64,000 nt of DNA from Oleiharenicola sp. (GCA_025363455.1 JANYDW010000016.1:1-64000); one strand, 5' to 3'. Numbered from the stretch's first letter, positions 37,858-47,826 are shown. Notes: generated by a model not told the origin, from the letters alone. Program-made: numbers and translations.

Positions 37858-38598
37858 CTACCCGCCGGCCTGCTCCCACGCGAGCGCCGCGCCCACGATG
37901 CCTGCGTCGTTGTGCAGACGGGCCGGCACCACCCGGGCCCGGGCGCGGATGTACCGCATGAACTTGGCGGATTTCTTGCTCACCCCGCCACCGATGATGA
38001 TCAGGTCGGGCGAGAAGAGGCGCTCCATCACGGCCAGATAGACATTCACCCGAACCGCCCACTGCTGCCAGTCGAGTCGGGCGCGCTTGCGCACCGCGGC
38101 CGCGGCATAGCGCTCGAAAGGCTTGCCCCGCCACGGGACATGGCCGAGCTCGGCGTTGGGGAAAAGTTTCCCGCCGTAAAAGAGCGCCGAGCCGATGCCG
38201 GTGCCGAAGGTCAGCAGCAGCACCGTGCCGGTCCGGCCGCGTCCGGCGCCGAAGGCCATCTCGGCGAGTCCGGCCGCATCCGCGTCATTCAGCAACTGGA
38301 CGCGACAGCCCGTGGCCCGGCGGAAAAGGGTCAACCCGTTCTGGTTTTCCCAGACGCGGCCGAGATTGCCGACGGCGCCGATGCGCCCGGCCTTGATAAT
38401 GCCGGGAAAGCCGAGGCCGACGGGCCCCTTCCATTGGAAGTGGCGGGCGATCTCCCGAGCGGCGGCGAGACCCTCTTTGAGCGAACAGGGGGACTTGATC
38501 TCCACGCGATGCCGCTCGGCGAGGAGCCGGCCGGTCTTGGTGTCCACGGGCGCGCCCTTGAGGGCCGACCCGCCGATGTCGATGCCGAGAACTTTCAT
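37858..38598 (-). CDS. ppgK: ROK-family kinase, polyphosphate glucokinase-like
   Basis: MKVLGIDIGGSALKGAPVDTKTG...LLTFGTGIGSALFYGGKLFPNAELGH. Confidence 0.85.
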   Translation of the reverse strand: MKVLGIDIGGSALKGAPVDTKTGRLLAERHRVEIKSPCSLKEGLAAAREIARHFQWKGPVGLGFPGIIKAGRIGAVGNLGRVWENQNGLTLFRRATGCRVQLLNDADAAGLAEMAFGAGRGRTGTVLLLTFGTGIGSALFYGGKLFPNAELGHVPWRGKPFERYAAAAVRKRARLDWQQWAVRVNVYLAVMERLFSPDLIIIGGGVSKKSAKFMRYIRARARVVPARLHNDAGIVGAALAWEQAGG

Positions 38599-38625
38599 GA
38601 TGGACGGGCAGCCTAGGCGAGAAAT

Positions 38626-39070
38626 GGCCCGCGAATCACGCGAATAAACGCGAAACCTGAAGAGAAGACCAAGGTGTGTCTTCAAACCTTCGCCCGGCAG
38701 CCCTAAGACCGGCTTGGCTTGATGGGGCCAAACCAGAGTCACCACTAATGGAATTTCGCCAACGGCGAAATTTTGAGCAAGCGGCTCCGGCTGATCGCCT
38801 GCGCAATGGGTTCAGGGGGCCCGCTAATCGTGGGCAGGGTAAGTCTGCGATCAGCAGACCCAAACCGGCCGGCGTAGGCGATTAGCCGGAGCGGTCACCG
38901 TAGATTTCACCTTTGGTGAAATCCAATTAGCGGTTCACTTCCTTCGTGTTCCAAGGGTTTGAAAACAGGTCCTAAGCAAACAAGCAGCAACGCAGCCCGA
39001 TCGGTACTGGTCAGGCTTTGGACTGAATATCGATCAGTTCCATTCGCGCCAATTCGCGTGATTAGCGGGC
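38626..39070. repeat. Inverted repeat pair GGCCCGCGAATCACGCGAATAAACGC ... ATTCGCGTGATTAGCGGGC (locus A)
   Basis: 38626-38654 and 39042-39070; related pair surrounds a GxxExxY gene at 42188-42647. Confidence 0.65.
38742..38934. repeat. Multi-hairpin interspersed element, copy 2
   Basis: CCACTAATGGA...TCCAATTAGCGG ends; hairpins ATTTCGCCAACGGCGAAAT, GTCTGCGATCAGCAGAC, ATTTCACCTTTGGTGAAAT. Confidence 0.8.
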
Positions 39071-39520
39071 AAACTCTCCGACGGCTTTGATTTCCGCCGG
39101 CGTGGCGGCGCGCAATGCCACCAACTCCACTTCGAAGTGCAGTTCCTCGCCCGCCAGCGGATGGTTCGCATCGAGCAACACCTCGTCGCCCTCGATGGCC
39201 ACCACGGTCACCACCGGCGCCTGGCGATCAGGCCCGGTCTGGAACTGATCCCCTACTTTCACCTCGTCCATCGGCAGACGGACCCGCGGAATCTTCTGCA
39301 CGAGTTCCGCCTCGCGCAAACCGTAGCCCCGCTCGGGCGGTACAACCACCTGGCGCGTTTCGCCCTCGCTCATCCGCAAAAGCGACTCCTCGAGGCCCTC
39401 GATGATCTGCCCTGCGCCCTCCAGGCAAGACAGCGGCGCCGCGCCGCGGGAGGTGTCGAGGATGCGACCATCGCGGTTGCGCAGGGTGTAGTGAAAGGTG
39501 AAGTGGCGGGGGGCGGCCAT
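39062..39520 (-). CDS. slyD: SlyD-like FKBP-type peptidyl-prolyl isomerase
   Basis: TFHYTLRNRDGRILDTSRGAAPLSCLEGAGQIIEGLEESLLRMSEGETRQVVVPPERGYG. Confidence 0.88.
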   Translation of the reverse strand: MAAPRHFTFHYTLRNRDGRILDTSRGAAPLSCLEGAGQIIEGLEESLLRMSEGETRQVVVPPERGYGLREAELVQKIPRVRLPMDEVKVGDQFQTGPDRQAPVVTVVAIEGDEVLLDANHPLAGEELHFEVELVALRAATPAEIKAVGEFAR

Positions 39521-39528
39521 GGCGGCAA

Positions 39529-39642
39529 GCGAAACGCCAAACGCCAAAATGCCAAACGCCAAACAACCCCAAAAACAAAAGCCCAAAATGCCCGCCCTCT
39601 TCGTGATTGGAACTTTTTTGGCGCCTGGAGTTTGGCGTTTGG
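39529..39642. repeat. AAACGCCAAACGCC inverted repeat between slyD and ybbP
   Basis: AAACGCCAAACGCCAAAATGCCAAACGCCAAAC versus TTTTTTGGCGCCTGGAGTTTGGCGTTTGG. Confidence 0.7.
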
Positions 39643-39665
39643 ATTTTTTTCCGGCGTCCCGCCGG

Positions 39666-42182
39666 CTAGGTTTCCTCGCGAAGAATCGCCAACGGCGGAT
39701 GACCGCTCACCCCACGGTTGGCGAGCCAGCCCGTGATGATGGTCAGGGCCGTCACCGCCGCCACCGCGCCAGCCAGCAAAGGGAGTGGAGGCAGCGCCGG
39801 GACCTTGAAGAGGAAGCGCGCCAGCAGGAAATTCGCGGCGACCGCGAGTCCGCCGCCGGTCGCCGCGGCCAACAAGCCGAGCACGGTGTATTCCGCAAAC
39901 ATGATCTGCCGCAACTGCCCGCGCTGCGCCCCGAGGGTCCGCAGCAGCACCGCCTCGCGCACGCGCTGGTGCCGGCCCATCAGCACGGCGCTCACCAGCA
40001 CCACCAGACCGGTGATCACCGTGAAACTGGCAAGGAACGAGACCGCCCACGCGATCTTGGTGAAGATCCCGTCGAGCATGCCCAGCACAAAGCCTAGGTC
40101 GATGGTGGACACGTTGGGCAGTTCCCGGGCGACCGCCCGCTGCAGGCGGGCCGTGTCCGCGGGAGTCGGCGCCTTGGCAGCCGCGGCGAAGGTCACCGGG
40201 GCGCCGTCCAGCGGCCCCATCGGGAACACGAAGAAGAAATTCGTCTGCATCCGCCGCCACTCGACCTGCCGGATGCTGCCGATGACGGCCGCAACGGGCA
40301 CGCCCTGCACGTTGAAGTCCAGTTCGTCGCCGAGTTTCAGCTGGAGGTCCTTGGCCAGGCTTTCCTCGATGGACACCGGCACCCGGGCCGCGCCGGCGGG
40401 CACCGCGCCCTCGAACTTGCCGGCGATCACCTTCTCCGCCGTGTCGAGCGCGGCGCGGTAGGTGGAACGGTACTCGCGCCGCAGCGCCCAACCGGGCAGG
40501 GAGTTCGTCTTGTCCGCCACCAGCTCCTCGGCCGTGCGGCCCTTCAGGCTGCTGAGCCGCATGGTAATGATGGGAGAGATTTTCACCAGCGGCACACCCT
40601 CGCGCAGCGCGATGGTCTTGAGCGGTTCGAGCTGGTCGGCCTGCACGTCGAAGAACATCAGGTTGGGCCGTTCGCCCGCACCCATGCCGCGCAGCTGCGC
40701 CAGCAGGGAGGAGCGCACCAGCAGGAGCGTGAGCAGCATGAAGGTCCCGAGCCCGAGCGACATCATCAGCAGCAGCGTGCGGTTGTTGGGCCGGTGCACG
40801 TTGGCCACGCCCTGCCGCCAGGTGTAGGGCAGACGGCCGGTCGGGGCCCGCCGGGCCAACCAGATGAGGCCGCGGGCCGCGCCGGTCAGCACCGCGAAGC
40901 TCACGCCCATCGCCGCGCTGAAGGCCAGGCCCAGCTTCCAGCTCGAAGTCTGCAGCGCGGCAAAGCCAAACACTGCCGCACCGATCGCCGCATAGACCGC
41001 CCAGCGCCACGGATCAGGGCGGTCCTCGTCCTCGTAACCCGAGCGCAACACGTGCAGCGGCGAAATCCGTCGCACCTCGAGCAATGGCAGCAGAGTGAAC
41101 AGCGCACTGACTCCCACCCCCGCCGCCACGCCCTTCAGGATGGCCGGCCAGGAAATCACAAACTCGATCTGATAGGGCAGCAAATTCCGGAGAAGGAGCG
41201 GGAGCGCAAACTGCAGCGCAAGGCCCAGCCCCACACCGAGGCTGCTGCCGGCCAGCCCGAGACCGAGACCCTGCGTCAGGTAAATCGCAAACCCGGTCCG
41301 GGCGCTCGCCCCGAGGCAGCGGAGGATCGCCACCGTGGCCAGGCGCTGCCGGATGAACACGTGCATCGCGCTCGCCACGCCCACCGCGCCGAGGAATAAC
41401 GCGAGAAAGCCCACGAGACTGGTGAAGGCGAAGACGTTCTTGAGCGCGTCACCGAGCTGCTCCTTGCGCTCCTCGGCCGTGGCAAAGTTCAACCGCTCGC
41501 TCCGCAGGTCTTCGCGGAGCTTTCGCTCGACGGCTTTCGCGTCGATCGCGAGCGGCAGCTTCAGATAGGCGGTGTGCGTCGACAGACTGCCGCGATTGAG
41601 CAGGTTCGTGGCCTGCAACGCGGGCATGGACACCTGCACCCGCGGCGCGAACATGGCGGCAAAGGGCGACTGGCCGGGATATTTTTTCAGCACACCGACC
41701 ACCGTGAACCGGGTCGGCCCGAGTTTGATCTCGCCGCCAATGGCGAGCCCCGCCGAGGTGAGCAGCGCTTCCTCCACGACGGCGTTGTTGCCCTCAGGCA
41801 GCCGGGTCAGCGCCCCGGCCGGGACCGTCTCGACGTCGCCATAAAACGGAAACCCGCCCTCCACCGCGGTCAGCTGAACGAGCCGGTGCCCGGTGTCGCC
41901 GAACGTGGCCATGGTCGTCGTGGCGACCCCGAGGGCCATCTCACCGCCAGCGGCGCGCAGCCGGGTCAGCGTTGTCTCGGAAAATTTCTGCCGGCCCGAC
42001 GCCGAGAGGTCGGCGCCGAGCAATCCCTTGGCTTGGGCGTCCACCGCCGCGCGCAAGCTGTCACCCAGCGAGCTGATGCCGATAAGCGCGGCCACACCCA
42101 GCACGATGGACAGGGAATAGAGCAGCAGGCGCCGCCGGCTCGCCCGCGTGTCCCGCCAGGCCATTTTGAGGATGAAATTCAT
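39666..42182 (-). CDS. YbbP-like ABC transporter permease (838 aa)
   Basis: Two FtsX-like domains; MNFILKMAWRDTRASRRRLLLYSLSIVLGVAALIGISSLGDSL...; adjacent to ybbA-like ATPase and tesA. Confidence 0.88.
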   Translation of the reverse strand: MNFILKMAWRDTRASRRRLLLYSLSIVLGVAALIGISSLGDSLRAAVDAQAKGLLGADLSASGRQKFSETTLTRLRAAGGEMALGVATTTMATFGDTGHRLVQLTAVEGGFPFYGDVETVPAGALTRLPEGNNAVVEEALLTSAGLAIGGEIKLGPTRFTVVGVLKKYPGQSPFAAMFAPRVQVSMPALQATNLLNRGSLSTHTAYLKLPLAIDAKAVERKLREDLRSERLNFATAEERKEQLGDALKNVFAFTSLVGFLALFLGAVGVASAMHVFIRQRLATVAILRCLGASARTGFAIYLTQGLGLGLAGSSLGVGLGLALQFALPLLLRNLLPYQIEFVISWPAILKGVAAGVGVSALFTLLPLLEVRRISPLHVLRSGYEDEDRPDPWRWAVYAAIGAAVFGFAALQTSSWKLGLAFSAAMGVSFAVLTGAARGLIWLARRAPTGRLPYTWRQGVANVHRPNNRTLLLMMSLGLGTFMLLTLLLVRSSLLAQLRGMGAGERPNLMFFDVQADQLEPLKTIALREGVPLVKISPIITMRLSSLKGRTAEELVADKTNSLPGWALRREYRSTYRAALDTAEKVIAGKFEGAVPAGAARVPVSIEESLAKDLQLKLGDELDFNVQGVPVAAVIGSIRQVEWRRMQTNFFFVFPMGPLDGAPVTFAAAAKAPTPADTARLQRAVARELPNVSTIDLGFVLGMLDGIFTKIAWAVSFLASFTVITGLVVLVSAVLMGRHQRVREAVLLRTLGAQRGQLRQIMFAEYTVLGLLAAATGGGLAVAANFLLARFLFKVPALPPLPLLAGAVAAVTALTIITGWLANRGVSGHPPLAILREET

Positions 42183-42187
42183 GCTTT

Positions 42188-42647
42188 GGCCCGCGAATGA
42201 CGCGAATAAACGCCAATCAGGTTCTTGTTTTTGCTATGCGTTTCCATTCGAGGCCCGGATAGTGACCGAAATTCACCAGCACCCCGAGTTGGTAGCCAGT
42301 GGCATTTAGATAATTCAGAACCTGAGCGACATGGTCGTCGGTGAGCTTCTCAACGGCCTTGAGTTCGACCACGATCTTATCCTGGCAGGTAAAATCGGGA
42401 GAATAGGTATGCTTAATCGGCTGCCCTTTGTAAGTCAGACGAAGCGGCGGTTCGTGAACAAATGGGATGGCTTGCAGACCGAATTCCAATTCCAAACAGT
42501 CATGATAGACTGGCTCCAAAAATCCACAGCCCTTGTCGTTATATACTTCAAAGCAGGCGCCCACGATCTGGTAGCACTCCTTGGCATAGATCAGCTCATT
42601 CATGGTTTCTCCTTTCATTCGTGTTGATTCGCGTGATTCGCGGGCCC
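42188..42647. mobile_element. Inverted-repeat-bounded cassette carrying a GxxExxY gene (locus B, putative)
   Basis: GGCCCGCGAATGACGCGAATAAACGCCAAT (42188-42217) and ATTCGTGTTGATTCGCGTGATTCGCGGGCCC (42617-42647). Confidence 0.4.
42217..42603 (-). CDS. GxxExxY protein (PDDEXK-like)
   Basis: IVGACFEVYNDKGCGFLEPVYHDCLELEF...DKIVVELKAVEKLTDDHVAQVLNYLNATGYQLGVLVNFG. Confidence 0.85.
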   Translation of the reverse strand: MNELIYAKECYQIVGACFEVYNDKGCGFLEPVYHDCLELEFGLQAIPFVHEPPLRLTYKGQPIKHTYSPDFTCQDKIVVELKAVEKLTDDHVAQVLNYLNATGYQLGVLVNFGHYPGLEWKRIAKTRT

Positions 42648-42667
42648 GGGGTTGATGGTTTACTGAT

Positions 42668-43354
42668 TCAGGTGGTTTCATCCGAGATCACGGCCCCGCT
42701 GCGTAACCGGATGATGCGCGACGTGCGGCCGGCCAGTTCGAGGTCGTGGGTTACCAGCACCAGCGTGGTGCCGCGTTCGCGGTTGAGGCCGAAGATGAGG
42801 TCCACCATCGCGTGCGCCGTGTCACCGTCGAGGTTGCCGGTCGGCTCGTCGCAAAAGAGGATGCGTGGCCGGTTGATGAAAGCCCGGGCCAGCGCGACCC
42901 GCTGCTGTTCCCCGCCGGACAGCTTCACCGGGTAGTGGTCGAGCCGCTCCCCCAGCCCCACCCGTTCGAGCAGCCCCCGCGCCTCCTCCGCCTGGCCGGT
43001 CTCGCCCCGGAGTTCCAACGGCACGAGGACGTTCTCGAACGCGGTCAGGGTGGGAATGAGTTGGAAATTCTGGAAAACGAACCCGACGCACTCATTGCGG
43101 ACCCGGGCCCGGCCGTCCTCGTCGAGGCTGCCGATCTCGCGTCCGGCCAGCTCCACGGAACCCGAGGAGGGCCGGTCGAGCCCGGCACAAAGGCCGAGCA
43201 GGGTCGTCTTGCCACTACCCGAAGGGCCGACGATGGCGCAGGTGCCGCCGGCCAGCAGCGTGAAGGACACCTCGTGCAACACCGTGAGGGGCCCGGCGGC
43301 CGTGGGGTAAGTCTTGGTCAGGCGCTGGACATTTAGAATAGGTTGCACGATCAT
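42668..43354 (-). CDS. YbbA-like ABC transporter ATP-binding protein
   Basis: [47 protein letters not shown]; divergent from tesA. Confidence 0.93.
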   Translation of the reverse strand: MIVQPILNVQRLTKTYPTAAGPLTVLHEVSFTLLAGGTCAIVGPSGSGKTTLLGLCAGLDRPSSGSVELAGREIGSLDEDGRARVRNECVGFVFQNFQLIPTLTAFENVLVPLELRGETGQAEEARGLLERVGLGERLDHYPVKLSGGEQQRVALARAFINRPRILFCDEPTGNLDGDTAHAMVDLIFGLNRERGTTLVLVTHDLELAGRTSRIIRLRSGAVISDETT

Positions 43355-43367
43355 AGAGGAATTCCGA

Positions 43368-44018
43368 ATGCGCGTGAACAAGAGTGAACTTAACCCAAAG
43401 CGCAAAAGCCAAACAGGGTGGACGGTCATCCTGGCCCTGTGGCTGGCCGCCGGACTGGGCGCGGCGGAACCGAAGACCATCGTGTTCTTCGGCGATAGCA
43501 TCACCGCCGGCTATGGCGTGGACCCCGACGAGGCCTATCCGGCCGTCATCCAGCGCAAGATCGAGGCGGCCGGCCGGCCCTGGCGGGTGGTCAACGCCGG
43601 GTTGAGTGGCGAAACCACGGCGGGCGGCCTGCGCCGGCTCGACTGGATCCTGCGGCAGCGCGTGGACATCTTCGTCCTCGAACTGGGTGGCAACGATGGA
43701 TTGCGGGGAATACCCCCGGCCACCACTCGCTCCAATCTGGAACGCATGATTGAACGCATCCACCAGCGCTACCCGGGCGTAAAGGTGGTCATCACCGGCA
43801 TGCAGATTCCCACCAACATGGGCCCGGAATATACGCGGGACTTCGCCGCTATTTTCCCGGAGGTAGCCCGGGCGAGCGGAGCCGTGCTCATCCCCTTTCT
43901 GCTCGACCGCGTCGGCGGGGTGCCCACCCTCAATCAGCCCGACGGAATTCATCCGACCGCCGAAGGCCACCAAATCGTCGCTGACACCGTATGGCGCACG
44001 CTGCAACCGCTGCTATGA
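43368..44018 (+). CDS. tesA: TesA-like SGNH arylesterase/lysophospholipase
   Basis: IVFFGDSITAGYGV, GGNDGLRG, QPDGIHPTAEGH. Confidence 0.92.
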   Translation: MRVNKSELNPKRKSQTGWTVILALWLAAGLGAAEPKTIVFFGDSITAGYGVDPDEAYPAVIQRKIEAAGRPWRVVNAGLSGETTAGGLRRLDWILRQRVDIFVLELGGNDGLRGIPPATTRSNLERMIERIHQRYPGVKVVITGMQIPTNMGPEYTRDFAAIFPEVARASGAVLIPFLLDRVGGVPTLNQPDGIHPTAEGHQIVADTVWRTLQPLL

Positions 44019-44920
44019 CCACCCACCGCCGACTTCTCCTGCTTTTGGTCCCGCTGGCCCTTGTGGCTCGCGCCCAGGAAGGAGCTGCGACCAGTTGGAT
44101 TGAAAACCTGCACCTGACCGCCAGCGGTGGCGCCGCCTGGGTCAACAACCTCAGCCGCACTTCTTACGAACCCACCCGCAAGGATGCCACCACGTATGAG
44201 TTCAAGCTCAGTGGCGGCCAGCCCCGGCAGCTCGCGTCCAGCGTGCTGCTCGTGGCCAGCGGGGAGATCAACACCCTGACCGTGCCGGAATATAATCTCG
44301 CCGACAATCTCCGGGCCGGCGGACGTCTTGCGCTCCAGAAAAAATTCGGCCTGGGCCCGCTCGCGCCTGTGCTGCAGTTCAGCGCCGGGCTCACCTACAA
44401 GGCGGCCCGCTTCGCTGATGACCGGGGTTGGACCACCGAGGCCGGCGTACAACTCGCCCAGCGCGTGCTGCCCAACCTGCGGCTGGCCGCCAGTGCCCAG
44501 TGGCTGGAACACGCGGCTCCGGATCCCTACTTCGATCTCAACCAACGTTCCTATTCAGTCGAGGCCAACTGGGACATCGGCGATCGCTGGAGCCTGAACG
44601 GCAGCGTCAGCCGGCTGTCAGGCAACATCGTGGCCAATGCCGCCTGGCCCGTCTGGGCGCAAGCCCTCAACGGCGGGCTAGGCACGAGCGTGCAAAATTA
44701 TTATGCCTCGCGGCCTTGGGCGATAACCAACATTTACGGCCCGAACTGGGTCACCTATAATGTCGAGGCCCACGTGGACCTGTGGTCCGCGACGCTCACC
44801 TACGCCCTATCGGATCATACCTCAGTGGAATTGCGCAAGAGTGCGGCCTATGTGATCAACGAGATCGGCATCCGCTACCCCACCGATTCGTGGGGGCTCA
44901 GCCTCACCCACCGGTTCTAA
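44015..44920 (+). CDS. Outer-membrane beta-barrel-like protein
   Basis: Signal peptide; alternating strands; terminal aromatic residue (LSLTHRF). Confidence 0.55.
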   Translation: MTTHRRLLLLLVPLALVARAQEGAATSWIENLHLTASGGAAWVNNLSRTSYEPTRKDATTYEFKLSGGQPRQLASSVLLVASGEINTLTVPEYNLADNLRAGGRLALQKKFGLGPLAPVLQFSAGLTYKAARFADDRGWTTEAGVQLAQRVLPNLRLAASAQWLEHAAPDPYFDLNQRSYSVEANWDIGDRWSLNGSVSRLSGNIVANAAWPVWAQALNGGLGTSVQNYYASRPWAITNIYGPNWVTYNVEAHVDLWSATLTYALSDHTSVELRKSAAYVINEIGIRYPTDSWGLSLTHRF

Positions 44921-44931
44921 CCCCGCCCGGC

Positions 44932-45561
44932 ATGAAACCAACCCTCCTTCTCCTACTCGCCGTCACCGTCCTCTCCGCCCGCGCCGCGGAATATTCCTGC
45001 ACGATCAGCAGTGCCAAGGGCGCGCCGGTCGCCGACGCCGTGGTCTCGCTCGTCCCGCTCGACGCCCCCGTGCCGCCCGTGCCGGCAGACGCCCACGTTG
45101 AGATTGCCCAGCAGGATCAGGAATTCACTTCCTACGTCACCGTCGTGCAGGCGGGAACCAAGGTGGTGTTTCCCAATCGCGACTCGGTGCAGCATCACGT
45201 CTACTCGCTCTCGAAGCCCAAGAAATTCGAGTTGCCTCTCTACAATCCCGGCAAGGCTGAATCCATCGTCTTCGATGTCGCCGGGCTGGTGACCATCGGC
45301 TGCAACATCCATGACTGGATGATCTCCCACCTCGTAGTCGTGCCCACGCCCTGGTTCGCGAAGTCCGACGCCGCAGGCACGGCCAAAATCACCGCCCCGG
45401 CCGGGCGGTACCGGCTGGAGATCTGGCATCCGCGGGGCGCGGTGGCGGCAAAGGAGCTGACGCTGGCGGACAGTGCCGCGACCAAGGAAACCGCCGTCCT
45501 TACCCTGAAGCCGGACCGCCGGGTACGGCGGTCCGTCGGGACCAAGACCGGCGGCTACTGA
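44932..45561 (+). CDS. Periplasmic cupredoxin-like (methylamine-utilization-type) protein
   Basis: SVQHHVYSLSKPKKFELPLYNPGKAESIVFDVAGLVTIGCNIHDWM copper-site pattern. Confidence 0.75.
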   Translation: MKPTLLLLLAVTVLSARAAEYSCTISSAKGAPVADAVVSLVPLDAPVPPVPADAHVEIAQQDQEFTSYVTVVQAGTKVVFPNRDSVQHHVYSLSKPKKFELPLYNPGKAESIVFDVAGLVTIGCNIHDWMISHLVVVPTPWFAKSDAAGTAKITAPAGRYRLEIWHPRGAVAAKELTLADSAATKETAVLTLKPDRRVRRSVGTKTGGY

Positions 45562-45565
45562 CCCC

Positions 45566-47323
45566 GTGGCTCTCCGGATTTTCCGCTTCCGGCGCTTTAG
45601 CACCCAGTTGCTCCTGCTGCTGGCGGGGTTGTTCGCCGTCGTGCAGCTGTCGGTTTACCTGCTCATCTCGCGGGTCAATGAGCGCAATGCCATCGAACAC
45701 ATCCATCAGAACCTGCAGATTGGTGCGCGTATTTTTCACCAAAACCTTTCGGAGCGGATTATTTTCCTGACCGGCACCGGCAAGACCATGGCCAACGATT
45801 ATGCGATCCGTCTGCTGCTCAAGCAGGAGCACCTGGATGCGCAGACCCTCGCCTCCAACCTGCGCAGCTACGCCGAACGGGTGGACGCTCCCGTGCTCAC
45901 GCTCTTCTCACCCGAAAGCGAAGTCTGGGGCACGAACAAGGAGGGGTCCGGCACCGAAAACGTCGGCCCATTCCAATACTTGATCCGCCGGGCCACCGAG
46001 AATGATATGGAGCAGGCCAGTGGCTTCTCCTACCTGGCGGGCCAGCTGCATGTCCTGGTCGTCGTGCCGCTCTACGCGCCCAAGCCCAACATTGCGGCCT
46101 GGTTCGGCATCGCGTATCCCATCGACACCGAGCGCGCCCGCGAAATCAAGCGGACCACGCTGCTGGATGTGACGTTCAGTTCGGCGGAGAACGAACCCCA
46201 CCCGAGGGTGCTGGCCACCACGCTCGCCCCCGGCATGGCAGAGAAACAGACCGGACCAAACTCGGCCGCCGCCGGCATCATGGATGGCATCCACACCATC
46301 ACCTTGGGCGGCGAACCGTATGTCACCCTCTTCGAAAAGCTGGAGTTGCTGGGCGAGGCCCCGGCGCGCATCGCCCTGCAACGATCCCTGACGGCCGAAC
46401 TGGCTCCGGCGCGGGAGCTGGAAAGACTCGTGTTATTCATTTCCCTCGTTGCCCTGGCCGCCGCGACGTTGGTCATCTTTGGCATCGCCCGCGGCGTCAG
46501 CCGGCCGATGCGGGAACTCGCCCGGCACACCAACCTCGTCGCCGCCGGCGACTACACCCAGCGCATCGACCTGCCGCGCGAGGACGAGCTCGGGCAGCTG
46601 GCCTCCGCCTTCAACCACATGACCGAGGGCCTCGCCGAGCGCGACCGCGTGCGCAATCTCCTCGGCATGGTCGTGTCGCCCGAAATCGCGACCCAGCTGC
46701 TGCACTCCGACCTCAAGCTCGGGGGCGAGGAACGCGTGGTCACCGTCCTGTTCTGCGACCTGCGCGACTTCACCAGCTTTAGTGAGAAGATGCCGCCGAC
46801 CGAGGTGCTTACCCTGCTCAACCGCTACCTGGACCGCATGAGCGGCATCATCGAGCAGCACGGTGGCGTCATCGACAAATACATCGGCGATGCGATCATG
46901 GCGCTCTTTGGCGCCCCGGTGGCCACCCCCGATGCGGCCCGCGGAGCTGTGGCTGCCGCCCGGGATATGGCCCGCGCCTTGGAGGTCCTCAATGCCGAGT
47001 TGCAAGCCGAAGGTAAACCCGTGCTCGCCTTCGGTATCGGCATCAACACCGCCCAGGTCGTCGCCGGCAACATGGGTTCCAAGACCCGGCTCAACTACAC
47101 TGTCATCGGCGACGGCGTGAACCTGGCTTCCCGGCTGGAGGGCCTGACGAAGGATCCCGCCTACGCCACGCCGATCATCATTAGCGAGGCTACCCTCGCG
47201 GCGATCGAGCCCCGGCCGTCCGCGCGCGCGCTCGGCGAGGTGCGGGTCAAGGGCAAGGCTGACGCCGTGAGAATCTACGCCCTTTCGGCCCGAGGCGAAA
47301 CCAAGCCACCTTACTCGGTGTAG
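45566..47323 (+). CDS. Membrane class III adenylate/guanylate cyclase with sensor and HAMP domains
   Basis: HAMP region after a TM; VTVLFCDLRDFTSFSEKM...GGVIDKYIGDAIMALFGAP...NYTVIGDGVNLASRLE. Confidence 0.9.
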   Translation: MALRIFRFRRFSTQLLLLLAGLFAVVQLSVYLLISRVNERNAIEHIHQNLQIGARIFHQNLSERIIFLTGTGKTMANDYAIRLLLKQEHLDAQTLASNLRSYAERVDAPVLTLFSPESEVWGTNKEGSGTENVGPFQYLIRRATENDMEQASGFSYLAGQLHVLVVVPLYAPKPNIAAWFGIAYPIDTERAREIKRTTLLDVTFSSAENEPHPRVLATTLAPGMAEKQTGPNSAAAGIMDGIHTITLGGEPYVTLFEKLELLGEAPARIALQRSLTAELAPARELERLVLFISLVALAAATLVIFGIARGVSRPMRELARHTNLVAAGDYTQRIDLPREDELGQLASAFNHMTEGLAERDRVRNLLGMVVSPEIATQLLHSDLKLGGEERVVTVLFCDLRDFTSFSEKMPPTEVLTLLNRYLDRMSGIIEQHGGVIDKYIGDAIMALFGAPVATPDAARGAVAAARDMARALEVLNAELQAEGKPVLAFGIGINTAQVVAGNMGSKTRLNYTVIGDGVNLASRLEGLTKDPAYATPIIISEATLAAIEPRPSARALGEVRVKGKADAVRIYALSARGETKPPYSV

Positions 47324-47763
47324 GCGGCGGGCGGCGCTACCTCCAGCTTCGCGCTCACGTCAGCCGGAATCGGCTGGGCCATCATCTTGCCCGCGGCGTC
47401 AGACGTCACGCACACGGCCGCAATTTCGCCCTGCGCCATGACGGCGGGGAGCACTCGTCCGGCCACGACCTGGCGGAACTGGAAGACATAGATGACGGCC
47501 CGCGTGCGGATTTCCTTGATCAGGAGTCGCACCTCCACGGTGTCGTTGAAGCGGAGCGGTGCCTTGTAGCTGCATGAGGCGCTGACGCGCGGCCAGCCGA
47601 CGACACTGCCCGGCACAAACGAGATCAGCGGCAGTTCCAGTGAGCGGTAAAACCCCGCCTCGCACGCTTCCATCCAACGGAAGAAATTGGAGAAATGCAT
47701 AATTCCGGCCATGTCAGTCTCACTGAATTCGACAATGCGGGTGAGGCGGAACACGGAGGGCAT
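47311..47763 (-). CDS. Acyl-CoA thioesterase (hot-dog, YbgC/FadM-like)
   Basis: IVEFSETDMAGIMHFSNFFRWMEACEAGFYRSL. Confidence 0.8.
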   Translation of the reverse strand: MPSVFRLTRIVEFSETDMAGIMHFSNFFRWMEACEAGFYRSLELPLISFVPGSVVGWPRVSASCSYKAPLRFNDTVEVRLLIKEIRTRAVIYVFQFRQVVAGRVLPAVMAQGEIAAVCVTSDAAGKMMAQPIPADVSAKLEVAPPAAYTE

Positions 47764-47826
47764 GACCGGAGGATTTCCTCCCCGGCCGGCTTGGCAACCC
47801 GTTTCCCTGCGGCCCGCGCCTTTCGC

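Noticed and set aside
39370-41010. 546-aa minus-strand ORF overlapping ybbP in another frame
   Set aside because: Alternative-frame ORF of the permease with low-complexity composition; its end also runs through the CCAAACGCC repeat.
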